NCBI GenBank assembly: GCA_045652745.1
Contig: JAZRUW010000005.1
Coordinates: 1 to 13,142 of the forward strand
DNA length: 13,142 nucleotides
Reading direction: 5' to 3'
Source: RGIG2041 sp045652745
GTDB taxonomy: Bacteria; Bacillota; Clostridia; UBA1381; UMGS1253
Position 1 is the stretch's first letter. The number at the start of each line of letters is the position of its first letter. This document shows positions 1 to 7,719 of the stretch, in pieces. The notes beneath the pieces are model-generated. The model saw only the letters and a list, made by a program, of their open reading frames with translations. It searched no databases and was not told the DNA's origin. Position numbers and translations under genes: made by a program.

Positions 1-1
1 T

Positions 2-349
2 TCGCCGCTGATTGCTATTTCGGTTACGGCAGATGATCCGTATGTAGCTTATGATGTAGCAAGTGCGGTAATGAAGGTTGCTTCGGTGCGTTTGCCGCAG
101 GTTGCAAAGACCAAAGGTTCTGTAATTGTGGTAGAAGAGGCTAAAAATGCGGTTTATTCTAAAACCAGTCCGCTTGTACATGGTTTGATTGGTGCTTTTT
201 CCGGCTTGGTGCTTGCGATGTTATTGGTTTTATTCATTGAGCTGATGGACAACCGTATTAAGCAGACGGATGATATTGTTGCAAAGTACAATCTTCCGGT
301 CATCGGTGTTGTACCCAATATTCGTGCTTCTAAGGAGATCAAGGAGTGA
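2..349 (+). CDS. Polysaccharide chain-length/BY-kinase modulator (Wzz/YveK-like), C-terminal part
   Basis: The gene is truncated at the left edge; the reading frame is open from base 2 and 115 residues are present. A hydrophobic segment (about residues 60-80 of the fragment, GLIGAFSGLVLAMLLVLFIE) is followed by a short cytoplasmic tail with DNRIKQTDDI and LPVIGVVPNI. This is the usual C-terminal end of Wzz/CapA/YveK proteins: the second membrane helix, then a juxtamembrane activator segment ending near an 'LG-x-IP'-type motif. In Bacillota this protein is separate from its tyrosine kinase and activates it through the cytoplasmic tail; together they control exopolysaccharide or capsule polymerisation and export. 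The kinase starts 6 nt after this stop codon, which supports translational coupling. An internal ATG at 71 is not the start, because the frame continues upstream with typical family sequence. Confidence 0.85.
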   Translation, partial: SPLIAISVTADDPYVAYDVASAVMKVASVRLPQVAKTKGSVIVVEEAKNAVYSKTSPLVHGLIGAFSGLVLAMLLVLFIELMDNRIKQTDDIVAKYNLPVIGVVPNIRASKEIKE

Positions 350-355
350 TTGGAT

Positions 356-1243
356 ATGTGGTTCTCCAAAAAAAGAGAACAGGAAGTCAATGCGCACAGA
401 AACAGAAACGAAGGGGTTGTGACAGAGCAATCTCCTTTTGCTGTATCTGAAGCGTACAGAACAATACGTACAAATATTATGTTTTCCCTGCCCAGTGAGA
501 CAGAGGAAAAATGCAAGGTGATCTTGTTTACAAGTGCAGTGCCGCGCGAAGGCAAGAGCACGACCTGTACGAACGTGGCTATTACGTTTGCCATGACCGG
601 ACAGCGTGTTGTGGTTGTGGATGCCGACTTGCGTAAGCCGCGACTTGATGAATGTTTCGGCATGGAAACCGGCGTGGGCCTGAGTGAATATCTGGTTGGT
701 ATAAATGAACTTGATGAGGTCATCGTGCCGATAGAGAAATATAAAATTGATTTTATTCCATCTGGCAGCATTCCGCCGAATCCGTCGGAGCTTTTGGGAT
801 TTTCCAGCATGAAAAAGCTTATTAAACGTCTCAGGGAGCGTTATGACTATGTATTTATTGATATGCCGCCGGTTACGGTGGTAACGGATGTATCGCTGGT
901 GTCCAAATATGCAGACGGTGTGCTTTTGGTTACAAGAGAAAAATATACGAAGCATGATATGATTCGGGCGTCCATCAGCGCATTGGAATTTGCGAAAGCC
1001 AAGGTTCTTGGTATTATTATCAATGACGTACATGTATCTAAAATTCTGGGTAAGCACGGCAAGCATCACGGCCGCTATGGTTACGGCTATGGTTACGGCT
1101 ACAGCTATGGCTACGGTTACGGCAATTACAGTTATGGGCACGGCTATTCGGATAACAAAAGCAAGAACAAGAAAAAGGAAAATGGAACGATTTTGATGCC
1201 GGTAGAGGAGAAGGAAAAGAAGACAGTAAAGAATGACAATTGA
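356..1243 (+). CDS. Bacterial tyrosine kinase (BY-kinase, CapB/CpsD/EpsB family) with Tyr-Gly-rich tail
   Basis: The protein has 295 residues. It is a cytoplasmic P-loop autokinase that partners the upstream Wzz-type protein to regulate polysaccharide synthesis. Visible motifs are the EX2RX2R oligomerisation motif (E32, R35, R38), Walker A at residues 60-69 (SAVPREGKST, K67), Walker A' at 85-95 (D89, D91, then LRKP) and Walker B at 165-172 (YVFIDMPP, D169). The autophosphorylation cluster at residues 241-264 is unusually regular, with 11 tyrosines in 24 residues, mostly alternating with glycine. It is followed by a Lys-rich and Glu-rich end. ATG 356 was chosen because AAGGAG at 341-346 sits 9 nt upstream; a TTG at 350 is in frame but only 3 nt from that site. 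The order modulator-kinase-dehydratase matches B. subtilis epsA-epsB-epsC. Confidence 0.93.
   Translation: MWFSKKREQEVNAHRNRNEGVVTEQSPFAVSEAYRTIRTNIMFSLPSETEEKCKVILFTSAVPREGKSTTCTNVAITFAMTGQRVVVVDADLRKPRLDECFGMETGVGLSEYLVGINELDEVIVPIEKYKIDFIPSGSIPPNPSELLGFSSMKKLIKRLRERYDYVFIDMPPVTVVTDVSLVSKYADGVLLVTREKYTKHDMIRASISALEFAKAKVLGIIINDVHVSKILGKHGKHHGRYGYGYGYGYSYGYGYGNYSYGHGYSDNKSKNKKKENGTILMPVEEKEKKTVKNDN
1076..1147 (+). repeat. Degenerate Tyr-Gly codon repeat in the kinase tail
   Basis: Within the kinase gene, codons 241-255 are a degenerate tandem run of TAT/TAC and GGT/GGC with one Ser codon, giving a strict Tyr-x-Tyr-x pattern of eight tyrosines. Three more tyrosines follow at 258, 260 and 264. 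The 6- and 12-bp periodicity could allow in-frame length change. Synonymous codons alternate, so the repeat is imperfect at the DNA level. Confidence 0.8.
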
Positions 1244-1275
1244 GGTAATTATGTAATAAAACAGGGGTGAGAGCT

Positions 1276-3228
1276 ATGAAACACCATATTAAACAATTAT
1301 TTCGCCGTGCACTTTGTTTGGCGGATGTTGCAGTTGTGTTTTTTGCTTACCTTTTTGTGGACTTCCTTTTGACAAACCATGCGGCAAATGAAGAAGTTAC
1401 TTTTTTGGGCGGTTTGTCCTATCAATTAAACATTCGATTTTTGGCTGTGTTCATTGCTGCGGCTGTGAATGTCGGTATGCAATGGCTTTTTGGCGGATAC
1501 CATGTTTTGTGGCGTGTATCCGGCATAAATGATTATACGGTATGCGTAAGTGCGGGCGCGGTTTCGATGATTGCGCTACTGTGCGGCAGTGTATTGATTC
1601 GAAATCCGATTTTCTTTTACCCGTGGGATGTGCAGCTTTTGGTCTGTCCGGTATATATATTCGGATTTGTAGCAGTACGTTTTGCTGTAAGAACAATTAT
1701 CAAATCATATAAGCTGCGCAAAGAAAGCTCGCGCGATGAAAAAGGAATCAAACTTTTGATTGTCGGTGCCGGCGGCGGTGGCGTGCGTATCATATCCGAG
1801 GTGCTTGCCGGTAGTACAAGTTATAAAATTGTCGGTCTGATTGATGATGATTTGGAGAAGCAGAAAATGCAGATTCGAGGTTTTAGAGTGCTTGGTACAA
1901 GAAGGGACATTCCTCGCGTGTGTGATAAATATGGTGTGGAGGAAGTGCTTTTAGCCATTCCGACGCTTGACCATAAAAACCGCAGTGAAATTTTGCAAAT
2001 CATACAGAGTACGGGCCGTAAGGTGCGAATTCTGCCCAGTCTGCACGAAATCGTAAACCGGGAAAAATTTACAAGCGGTATTCGTGATGTGCAAATTGAT
2101 GACCTTTTGCCGCGCGACAGTATTAAACTCGACAACCAAAAGATTTCAGAGTATTTGAACGGAAAAACCGTTTTGGTCACGGGTGGCGGCGGTAGTATCG
2201 GCAGTGAACTTTGCCGACAGATTTTAAAGTTTTCACCGAAAAAACTGTATATATTGGATATATATGAAAACAACGCTTATGACCTGCAAATGGATTTGCA
2301 ACGCAAAATGCCGGGCAGACCGTTTGAGGTGATTATCGCCAGTGTGCGTGACGGGAAGCGTATAGATGAAATATTTGAAAGTCTTCGTCCGGAGGTCGTC
2401 TTTCATGCGGCAGCGCACAAGCATGTGCCGCTTATGGAACATGACCCGGCGGAAGCCATCAAAAATAATGTGATGGGTACTTATAATGTTGCTACGGCGG
2501 CGGATAAATACGGTGTTTTACGTTTTGTGTTGGTTTCTACGGATAAGGCGGTAAATCCGACCAATGTCATGGGGGCTACGAAGCGTGTATGCGAAATGAT
2601 TATTCAGTCGATTAACGCGAGAAGCAAAACGGAGTATGTAGCGGTGCGTTTCGGCAATGTGCTCGGCTCGAACGGTTCGGTGGTACCGCTGTTTAAAAAG
2701 CAGATTGCGGAGCGTAGTCCGATTACATTGACACATAAGGAAATTACGCGTTTCTTTATGACCATTCCCGAAGCGGTGAGCTTGATTTTAGAAGCGGCAT
2801 CCTATGCAAGGGGCGGCGAAATCTTTATTCTCGATATGGGGCAACCGGTTAAGATTTACGATTTGGCTGTAAAACTGATTGAACTTTCGGGATTTGAGGT
2901 TGGCACGGACATTCCGATTATCATCACGGGGCTTCGTCCGGGCGAAAAACTCTACGAGGAGCTTTTGATGAATGAAGAGGGTTTGCGTGCTACGAGCAAT
3001 GAGAAGATTTTCGTTGCGCAGCCGATGACACTCGATTGGGATAGTTTGTGTATACAGCTTGCGGCGCTTGAGGCGATTGCGAAGGACGGCGCTTCCGAGG
3101 AAATCAAGTATAAGCTGGCTGAGGTTGTACCAACATACAAAAGTAAACCTGCCGAGCCGCACGCAGATGCGACTATTTCTGAAACGGAAGCAGAAAATCC
3201 TGAGGCGGGAACAAAAATTTATTCTTGA
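1276..3228 (+). CDS. Membrane-bound nucleotide-sugar 4,6-dehydratase-like protein (CapD/WbpM/PglF/EpsC family)
   Basis: The protein has 650 residues, the usual length of the large membrane-anchored members. About four hydrophobic helices occupy residues 14-140. A first Rossmann-like domain starts near residue 164 (GAGGGG). The second, catalytic extended-SDR domain starts with TGGGGSIG at 302-309. Active-site features are STDKAVNP at 421-428 and MGATKR at 432-437, so the Y-x3-K pair of classical SDRs reads M432-x3-K436, as in WbpM/PglF-type UDP-GlcNAc 4,6-dehydratases. The expected reaction is NAD-dependent 4,6-dehydration of a UDP-HexNAc, giving a 4-keto-6-deoxy sugar for the polysaccharide repeat unit; the exact substrate is inferred. 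ATG 1276 follows AGGGGTGAG at 1263-1271. GTG 1267 is in frame but lies inside that binding site. The last 30 or so residues are a Pro/Glu-rich extension. Confidence 0.9.
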   Translation: MKHHIKQLFRRALCLADVAVVFFAYLFVDFLLTNHAANEEVTFLGGLSYQLNIRFLAVFIAAAVNVGMQWLFGGYHVLWRVSGINDYTVCVSAGAVSMIALLCGSVLIRNPIFFYPWDVQLLVCPVYIFGFVAVRFAVRTIIKSYKLRKESSRDEKGIKLLIVGAGGGGVRIISEVLAGSTSYKIVGLIDDDLEKQKMQIRGFRVLGTRRDIPRVCDKYGVEEVLLAIPTLDHKNRSEILQIIQSTGRKVRILPSLHEIVNREKFTSGIRDVQIDDLLPRDSIKLDNQKISEYLNGKTVLVTGGGGSIGSELCRQILKFSPKKLYILDIYENNAYDLQMDLQRKMPGRPFEVIIASVRDGKRIDEIFESLRPEVVFHAAAHKHVPLMEHDPAEAIKNNVMGTYNVATAADKYGVLRFVLVSTDKAVNPTNVMGATKRVCEMIIQSINARSKTEYVAVRFGNVLGSNGSVVPLFKKQIAERSPITLTHKEITRFFMTIPEAVSLILEAASYARGGEIFILDMGQPVKIYDLAVKLIELSGFEVGTDIPIIITGLRPGEKLYEELLMNEEGLRATSNEKIFVAQPMTLDWDSLCIQLAALEAIAKDGASEEIKYKLAEVVPTYKSKPAEPHADATISETEAENPEAGTKIYS

Positions 3229-3281
3229 ACATCTAATGTATTTCATATAAATTTTATATAATTTAGGGAGATGAGTAAACT

Positions 3282-5078
3282 ATGAAAAAGAGAATTTTGG
3301 CTGTGCTGTTGAGTGTAGCGTTGCTATTGGGTTGCTGCGCGGTGACGGTCGGTGCCGTAGATGTCAGCAGCACGGGTTTTATAGACACACTTGCTGCGGT
3401 AGACAGTTATATGCAAAGCCAATCCCCGGCGCAAAGAGAAATCATTTATAATTTTCTTGCGACTTATACCTCCACCGATGCAGGGATGGACAGTTTAATT
3501 CTTTATGCAGAGGACCAAAGCACATTGGATTCGGACCTGATAAAGAATTATATTGCCGCTTACGGTGATGGCGAAGTGCTTGCGTTCTATCTAAGGGTTT
3601 TAAAGTGCGTACCGCTTGAAATCAGAAGAGCGGCTGTTGCACATTGGCATGCGCGTACCGGTTTTGAAGGTTATGATGCGGCAGCAGCATACGGCGCTGG
3701 CACAGAAGCAATTTATAATTATTTAATCGGCGAAAACACTACATACGAGCAAGACGGTTTAAGTTTGCCGGTATTTTACCAGCTTTTATACGATCTGCGT
3801 GATATGGTCGTGTTTACGGCGGACAGAAACGATGAAAACTTTGATTACAAGTTTTATAAGTTTACCAATACGGACTTTAAGAACAACTTGAATAAGATGG
3901 TGGAGGCAAGTGAAATACTGATAAATGACAATACCGTTGCATCTGCCGAGGATTTCATGGCAGAGCTTTGCGACATTATCAATGCGGATGAAAATATCAC
4001 CGTGCAGATGAAAAAAGATTTTGCCAAAACGCTTGTCACAACGAATTCGTTTGTTTATTCCACACAGGCAACGAAGCTGTCCATTTCCACGACGGATGCA
4101 TTAACTCAGACGGTCGGCTCGACTGCACCGGTTACCGTAACATTAACTGCACAAATGGCAGATGAGAGTGCAGATGCTGTGATTGTACCGGCGGTAGAGT
4201 GGTATGTAAATAACTCGCTGGTAAAGACCGGTGGCACATCGTACACATATAATACGCCGAATACAGAAGGCACATACACCATTAAGGTAGTCAGCGGAGA
4301 TGTGAAAAGTAATCTCATTACAATTACAGTAAAGAAAAAGCAGTCTTCCGGTGTAAAACCGCCGGTTGCGGGGGATAGCATTTTGGGTGATATTACCGGT
4401 AACGGAACGGGCAGCGGTACAGGCACAATCCCGATGCCTACTCCGGAAGTGTATCCTACAATTCCGGAACCGAGCAAGGTTGGCTTTGTTACGGTAAATA
4501 ACTCCACAAAACCGATTCCGAGTGTGAAAACAACGTTTGATGACGTGCAGGACCACTGGGCAAAGGAACACGTAGAAGTGCTTGCAACCACAGGCTATGT
4601 GCGCGGCCATAGTGCAACGACATACGCGCCGGATAGCGGTGTTACCCGTGAGGAAATGGCTGTGATTTTGGTAAGAGTGCTTGGTATTGAAGGTCAAAAG
4701 GCAGCTGCTCCGGTAGCGTTCAGCGACCATGCGAATATTCAGGATTATGCGGTAGACGCTGTATACAGATTAGTAGAACTCGGCGTATACAAGGGTCACA
4801 GTGAAGGTAATTTTGCACCGCAGCAGGTTCTTACTCGTGAAGAAATTTCTGCACTCTTCTCCCGCGTGCTCGGTAGAGCCGGCTTGGCGGTTGAGAAAGA
4901 CTTCCACGACCATCATGAGATTGCGGACTGGTTTGCAGAAGATGTTGAAAACCTGATTAACTTCGGTGTAATCAATGGTTATCCGGATAACACCTTCCGT
5001 CCGCAGGACGATGTGACCCGTGCGGAAGCGGCAGTTATGCTCTATAATACGCTGCACAGATTGGGTATCTTGAAATAA
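3282..5078 (+). CDS. Secreted S-layer-homology (SLH) protein with Ig-like region
   Basis: The protein has 598 residues. The N-terminus is a signal peptide (MKKR, then a hydrophobic core); cleavage is plausible after VGA at residue 25. LLGC at 15-18 could instead act as a lipobox, so the anchoring mode is uncertain. Residues 30-265 are a mostly helical region I do not recognise. About 270-355 is a Thr/Val-rich, beta-type segment containing VEWYVNN and GTYTIKV, consistent with an Ig-like fold. A Gly/Pro/Thr linker (about 360-415) leads to three SLH repeats starting near 419, 480 and 538, with typical FxDV-HWA, TREE and FRPQDDVTRAEA motifs. SLH trimers generally bind pyruvylated secondary cell-wall polymers, so this is probably a cell-surface structural or adhesive protein. 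The start follows AGGGAG at 3265-3270. I see no convincing consensus promoter in the 53-bp gap upstream, so read-through from the polysaccharide operon is possible. Confidence 0.88.
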   Translation: MKKRILAVLLSVALLLGCCAVTVGAVDVSSTGFIDTLAAVDSYMQSQSPAQREIIYNFLATYTSTDAGMDSLILYAEDQSTLDSDLIKNYIAAYGDGEVLAFYLRVLKCVPLEIRRAAVAHWHARTGFEGYDAAAAYGAGTEAIYNYLIGENTTYEQDGLSLPVFYQLLYDLRDMVVFTADRNDENFDYKFYKFTNTDFKNNLNKMVEASEILINDNTVASAEDFMAELCDIINADENITVQMKKDFAKTLVTTNSFVYSTQATKLSISTTDALTQTVGSTAPVTVTLTAQMADESADAVIVPAVEWYVNNSLVKTGGTSYTYNTPNTEGTYTIKVVSGDVKSNLITITVKKKQSSGVKPPVAGDSILGDITGNGTGSGTGTIPMPTPEVYPTIPEPSKVGFVTVNNSTKPIPSVKTTFDDVQDHWAKEHVEVLATTGYVRGHSATTYAPDSGVTREEMAVILVRVLGIEGQKAAAPVAFSDHANIQDYAVDAVYRLVELGVYKGHSEGNFAPQQVLTREEISALFSRVLGRAGLAVEKDFHDHHEIADWFAEDVENLINFGVINGYPDNTFRPQDDVTRAEAAVMLYNTLHRLGILK

Positions 5079-5098
5079 TAAATATTTAAGATAAAAGC

Positions 5099-5135
5099 AA
5101 AATAGGTTTTGGGGTTTGCTCCAAAACCTATTTTT
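5099..5135 (+). terminator. Intrinsic terminator or attenuator between the two SLH genes
   Basis: A 14-bp perfect stem pairs 5099-5112 with 5121-5134 around an 8-nt loop, and five T residues end the right arm. It lies 20 nt after the first SLH stop codon and only 7 nt before the ribosome binding site of the second SLH gene. I see no good promoter between hairpin and start codon, so it may act as a partial terminator setting the ratio of the two proteins. Confidence 0.82.
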
Positions 5136-5156
5136 AGACAGAAAGGAGTGTGCGGC

Positions 5157-6752
5157 ATGAAAAGATGGCTTGCATTGTTCGTATGTATTTGTATGCTTGG
5201 CGGTGTCTTCAGCGGTTGTGCGCTGCCAAAGGAAACTGATAAAATTGTCAGCGAACTGTCGCAATATTCGGCAGAAGACAGGGCGAATATGATGGCGATT
5301 GCTATTCCGTTGGTTTTGTTGGATTCCGGTCTGGATTTAGCCAAGGATTTGATTTTGCAATTTAATCCGGATTCACAATCGGTATATAATCAGCTTTTAA
5401 AACCGATATTTAAGATTATAGACCAACAAACGGCATTGGACATTGTTGCGCAGTTGTATAAAATCGACGAAACGTTGCGTATAAAGTATTTCGAGGGACT
5501 TTACTATCGCAAGGAAGCGAAACTTACCACAAAGTCAAAGAAAGTGCTGGAGCGTTTCTTCAACGAGGAAATTTTACAGGTAGAAGGCCTTTCGCAGATT
5601 TTAGTTGAAGACGGTATCACCGTTCCGGTTTTAGCACATTTCTTTGGCTTGTTTGCGGAATTAAACGGCAATACAGCCTTGCTAACGGACGCCAACGAAA
5701 CAGATTTTGCCGCGCATACGGTCTCGCCGCTTCTGGATGAAATCATGTTTGGTATGACAAAAGGTGAGCAGACCTTTGCGGAGAATGTGCGTTTGCTTGC
5801 AAACAAACTGAATTTAAAGTACACCGCAGAAGAAAAACTTGCACTGAAGCGTGCGCTTTATGAAATACGGCTTTATATGCCGCAACCGGCCTATGCCAAT
5901 AAGAACAATGTTGCAGGTGGCGGCGTAGCAGGTGAAACGGGAAACATCAAAAACGGATTCGGTTACACGGTAACAAAGCACAGTGAGACGGATGGCGACA
6001 CGGTTGAGGTGGCTTACTACCGCGACGGTGTTGCAAAGTTTGACCAAGCGCTGACAACGCCGCTGATGATTACCGTGCCGGTAAATAAGGAAAACGTAAT
6101 GCTCTATGCGGCGGACGGCAGTCCGGTGAAATATACCGCGTATGCAAACGGCTATTTGCATTGCCGCATTGAACACTTGGGCATATATACACTCTATGAG
6201 GTTGCGCCGTATTTTACGGATGCGAACGGATGGGGCAAGACCTATATTGAGGCACTGTTTAACCGAGGCATTATTTCCGGCAAAGGTGTAGGCACCTTTG
6301 AGCCTGATGCGCAGATTACGCGCGAGGAATTTGTAAAGCTGGCGGTTGAATTGTTTGATTTGACGGACAAGAGCCTGACAAGTGACTTTAAAGATGTGGC
6401 GGCGGATGCATGGTATGCGCCGTATATCGCTTCGGCAAAGTATCATGGTATCGTCAACGGCATCAGCGCAGACAGTTTCGGTGTCGGCGCGCCGATTACC
6501 CGTCAGGATATGTGCAAGATTTTGTACGGCATGCTTGTGAAAATGGAATTGCTTGATGGTGCAGAAGGTGCACAGCTGCCATTTAACGATACTGCGATGA
6601 TTGCGGATTATGCGGTGTCGCCGGTGAGCACATTGGTCAGTCTTGGCATTATAAGTGGAGATGATTTGGGCAATTTCAATCCGAGAAGCAATGCGACCAG
6701 GCAGGAGGCGGCCAAGTTAATTTATGGTATGCTTGCGCTGTATGTGCAATGA
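5157..6752 (+). CDS. Predicted lipoprotein with C-terminal SLH repeats
   Basis: The protein has 531 residues. The N-terminus (MKRWLALF, hydrophobic core, VFSGC) fits a lipoprotein signal with Cys21 as the lipidated residue; Phe at -3 is tolerated but not ideal. Residues 25-270 are helical and unrecognised. A beta-rich stretch (about 285-360, with TPLMITVPV and YTLYEVAPYF) precedes three SLH repeats: about 362-410 (FTDANGW, ITREEF), 420-475 (FKDVAADAWYAPYI, ITRQDM) and 485-531 (FNDTAMIADYA, ATRQEAAKLIYGML). ATG 5157 was chosen because AAAGGAG at 5142-5148 lies 8 nt upstream and the signal peptide begins there; upstream in-frame codons run back into the terminator hairpin. The stop overlaps the next start (ATGA), so the VanZ-family gene is translationally coupled. 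A lipid anchor and wall-polymer-binding repeats in one protein would bridge membrane and wall; that role is inferred. Confidence 0.83.
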   Translation: MKRWLALFVCICMLGGVFSGCALPKETDKIVSELSQYSAEDRANMMAIAIPLVLLDSGLDLAKDLILQFNPDSQSVYNQLLKPIFKIIDQQTALDIVAQLYKIDETLRIKYFEGLYYRKEAKLTTKSKKVLERFFNEEILQVEGLSQILVEDGITVPVLAHFFGLFAELNGNTALLTDANETDFAAHTVSPLLDEIMFGMTKGEQTFAENVRLLANKLNLKYTAEEKLALKRALYEIRLYMPQPAYANKNNVAGGGVAGETGNIKNGFGYTVTKHSETDGDTVEVAYYRDGVAKFDQALTTPLMITVPVNKENVMLYAADGSPVKYTAYANGYLHCRIEHLGIYTLYEVAPYFTDANGWGKTYIEALFNRGIISGKGVGTFEPDAQITREEFVKLAVELFDLTDKSLTSDFKDVAADAWYAPYIASAKYHGIVNGISADSFGVGAPITRQDMCKILYGMLVKMELLDGAEGAQLPFNDTAMIADYAVSPVSTLVSLGIISGDDLGNFNPRSNATRQEAAKLIYGMLALYVQ

Positions 6753-7216
6753 TGCACGTCAAAAAAAAGCAGTTTTTACTGTGGACACTGAGCATTTTGT
6801 GGATGCTTATCATCTTATATTTTTCCGGACAGAGCCGCATTGATTCCGCGGAGTTGAGTATGAATGTGCGTGGCTTGTTTGCGACTGTGATGGAGTTTTT
6901 AGGGCTTGGTAAATATGCACACCACGAAATGCTACACCATTTTGTGCGTAAGTGCGCCCATGTCTTTTTGTATATGGTTTTGGGCTTTAGTGTGACAGCA
7001 TCAGCGAAAGCAAGCGGCTGGCGCCGTTATGTCCTGTGGGCGGTTTTGATTTGCTTTGGCTACGCGACAAGCGATGAACTTCATCAGGCGTTTGTGCCCG
7101 GACGCGGTCCGTTGTTGAGCGATGTCTTTCTCGATACTCTCAGCGCTGTCGGAGGTGCTGTAATATATGTATTTCTTGGTTTTCTTGACAGAAAATGTAG
7201 ACGGAAACCAAATTGA
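6749..7216 (+). CDS. VanZ-family membrane protein
   Basis: The protein has 155 residues. Four hydrophobic segments are visible near residues 9-27, 68-87, 92-108 and 130-146. The family signatures are RKCAHVFLYMVLGF in the second segment and ATSDELHQAFVPGRG followed by SDVFLDTLSAVGG near the C-terminus. The family is named after vanZ of the teicoplanin/vancomycin resistance cluster, but most members are chromosomal with no known biochemical role. Nothing here (no vanHAX genes) indicates glycopeptide resistance. The gene overlaps the upstream SLH lipoprotein by 4 nt; ATGATG offers two adjacent start codons (6749 and 6752). Its last codons overlap the -35 box of the next promoter. Confidence 0.88.
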   Translation: MMHVKKKQFLLWTLSILWMLIILYFSGQSRIDSAELSMNVRGLFATVMEFLGLGKYAHHEMLHHFVRKCAHVFLYMVLGFSVTASAKASGWRRYVLWAVLICFGYATSDELHQAFVPGRGPLLSDVFLDTLSAVGGAVIYVFLGFLDRKCRRKPN

Positions 7217-7241
7217 CAGTTTGCGCTCCGTATAGTATAAT
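7213..7241 (+). promoter_or_regulatory. Perfect consensus SigA promoter for the SCP2-like gene
   Basis: TTGACA at 7213-7218, a 17-nt spacer and TATAAT at 7236-7241 match the housekeeping consensus at every position. The -35 box contains the stop codon of the VanZ-family gene. Transcription would begin near 7248, leaving a leader of about 20 nt with a strong AAGGAGGT site at 7252-7259. Confidence 0.9.
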
Positions 7242-7266
7242 AAATCCATGTAAGGAGGTAGTGAAC

Positions 7267-7668
7267 ATGACGTTTGAGAAAAAGTTTGCAGAATTTAAAG
7301 AAAAGATTGCATCGGCGGATGTATCTAAACTGGAAAATCCGTTTGCAATGCAAGTGCATATGACAGATGAAGATTGCGGCGGTATCTTTTATGTAGCTTT
7401 CATCGACGGAACATTGTCCGTAGAGCCGTATGATTATGTGGACCGCACTTCGGAAATTGTGGGTCTTTCGACCGAGATTAAGAAGGTATTCTCTGCAAGA
7501 ATCGGATTGGACAAGGCGCTTTTGGCGGGGAAAGTGGTTATCAACGGTGCTGTTGAAGATGCACTTGCCGTTCAGAATGCACTCAAAAAGCCGGCGACAA
7601 AGAAAGCGGCGAAGAAGACTGAGCCGAAGGCCGAAAAGAAGACAGAGAAGAAACCGGCAAAGAAATAA
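7267..7668 (+). CDS. SCP2 sterol-carrier-like domain protein with lysine-rich tail
   Basis: The protein has 133 residues and no signal peptide or membrane segment. Residues 1-106 resemble the SCP2 fold: a beta stretch GGIFYVAFIDGTLSVEP, then the characteristic end LDKALLAGKVVINGAVEDALAV, corresponding to the 'A-x3-GK-x3-G' strand-helix element of the family. In bacteria such domains are thought to bind lipid or acyl ligands; the ligand is unknown. Residues 107-133 are a histone-H1-like tail of Lys, Ala, Thr, Glu and Pro with 13 lysines in 27 residues, not a standard part of the domain. ATG 7267 is preceded by AAGGAGGT with a 7-nt gap; the open frame extends upstream only through the promoter. 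The gene stands alone between a perfect promoter and a strong terminator and is probably well expressed. Confidence 0.68.
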   Translation: MTFEKKFAEFKEKIASADVSKLENPFAMQVHMTDEDCGGIFYVAFIDGTLSVEPYDYVDRTSEIVGLSTEIKKVFSARIGLDKALLAGKVVINGAVEDALAVQNALKKPATKKAAKKTEPKAEKKTEKKPAKK

Positions 7669-7679
7669 GTTGACTATGT

Positions 7680-7719
7680 AAAAAGGAATATCCGCAAGTC
7701 ATTGCGGATATTCCTTTTT
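7680..7719. terminator. Bidirectional intrinsic terminator (SCP2-like gene / NiaR-like gene)
   Basis: An 18-bp perfect stem pairs 7680-7697 with 7702-7719 around a 4-nt loop (gtca). The outer five pairs are A-T, giving a T tract on both strands. It closes the plus-strand gene ending at 7668 and the minus-strand repressor gene, whose stop codon overlaps its right edge at 7718-7720. Confidence 0.92.

Noticed and set aside
350..355. TTG start for the BY-kinase
   Set aside because: Only 3 nt from the AAGGAG site; ATG 356 has better spacing.
154..1141. Minus-strand frames opposite the kinase genes
   Set aside because: Shadows of the BY-kinase and modulator; low-complexity stretches come from the Tyr-Gly repeat.
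1076..1147. CRISPR or other non-coding tandem repeat
   Set aside because: The periodicity is explained by in-frame Tyr-Gly codons with no spacers.
3225..3262. Possible promoter before the first SLH gene (TTGAAC with TATAAT or TATAAA)
   Set aside because: Spacers are 26 or 15 nt, so neither pairing is convincing; left unannotated.
6749..7216. Glycopeptide-resistance role for the VanZ-family gene
   Set aside because: No vanH, vanA/B, vanX or vanRS genes in the window; the family is widespread and mostly unrelated to resistance.
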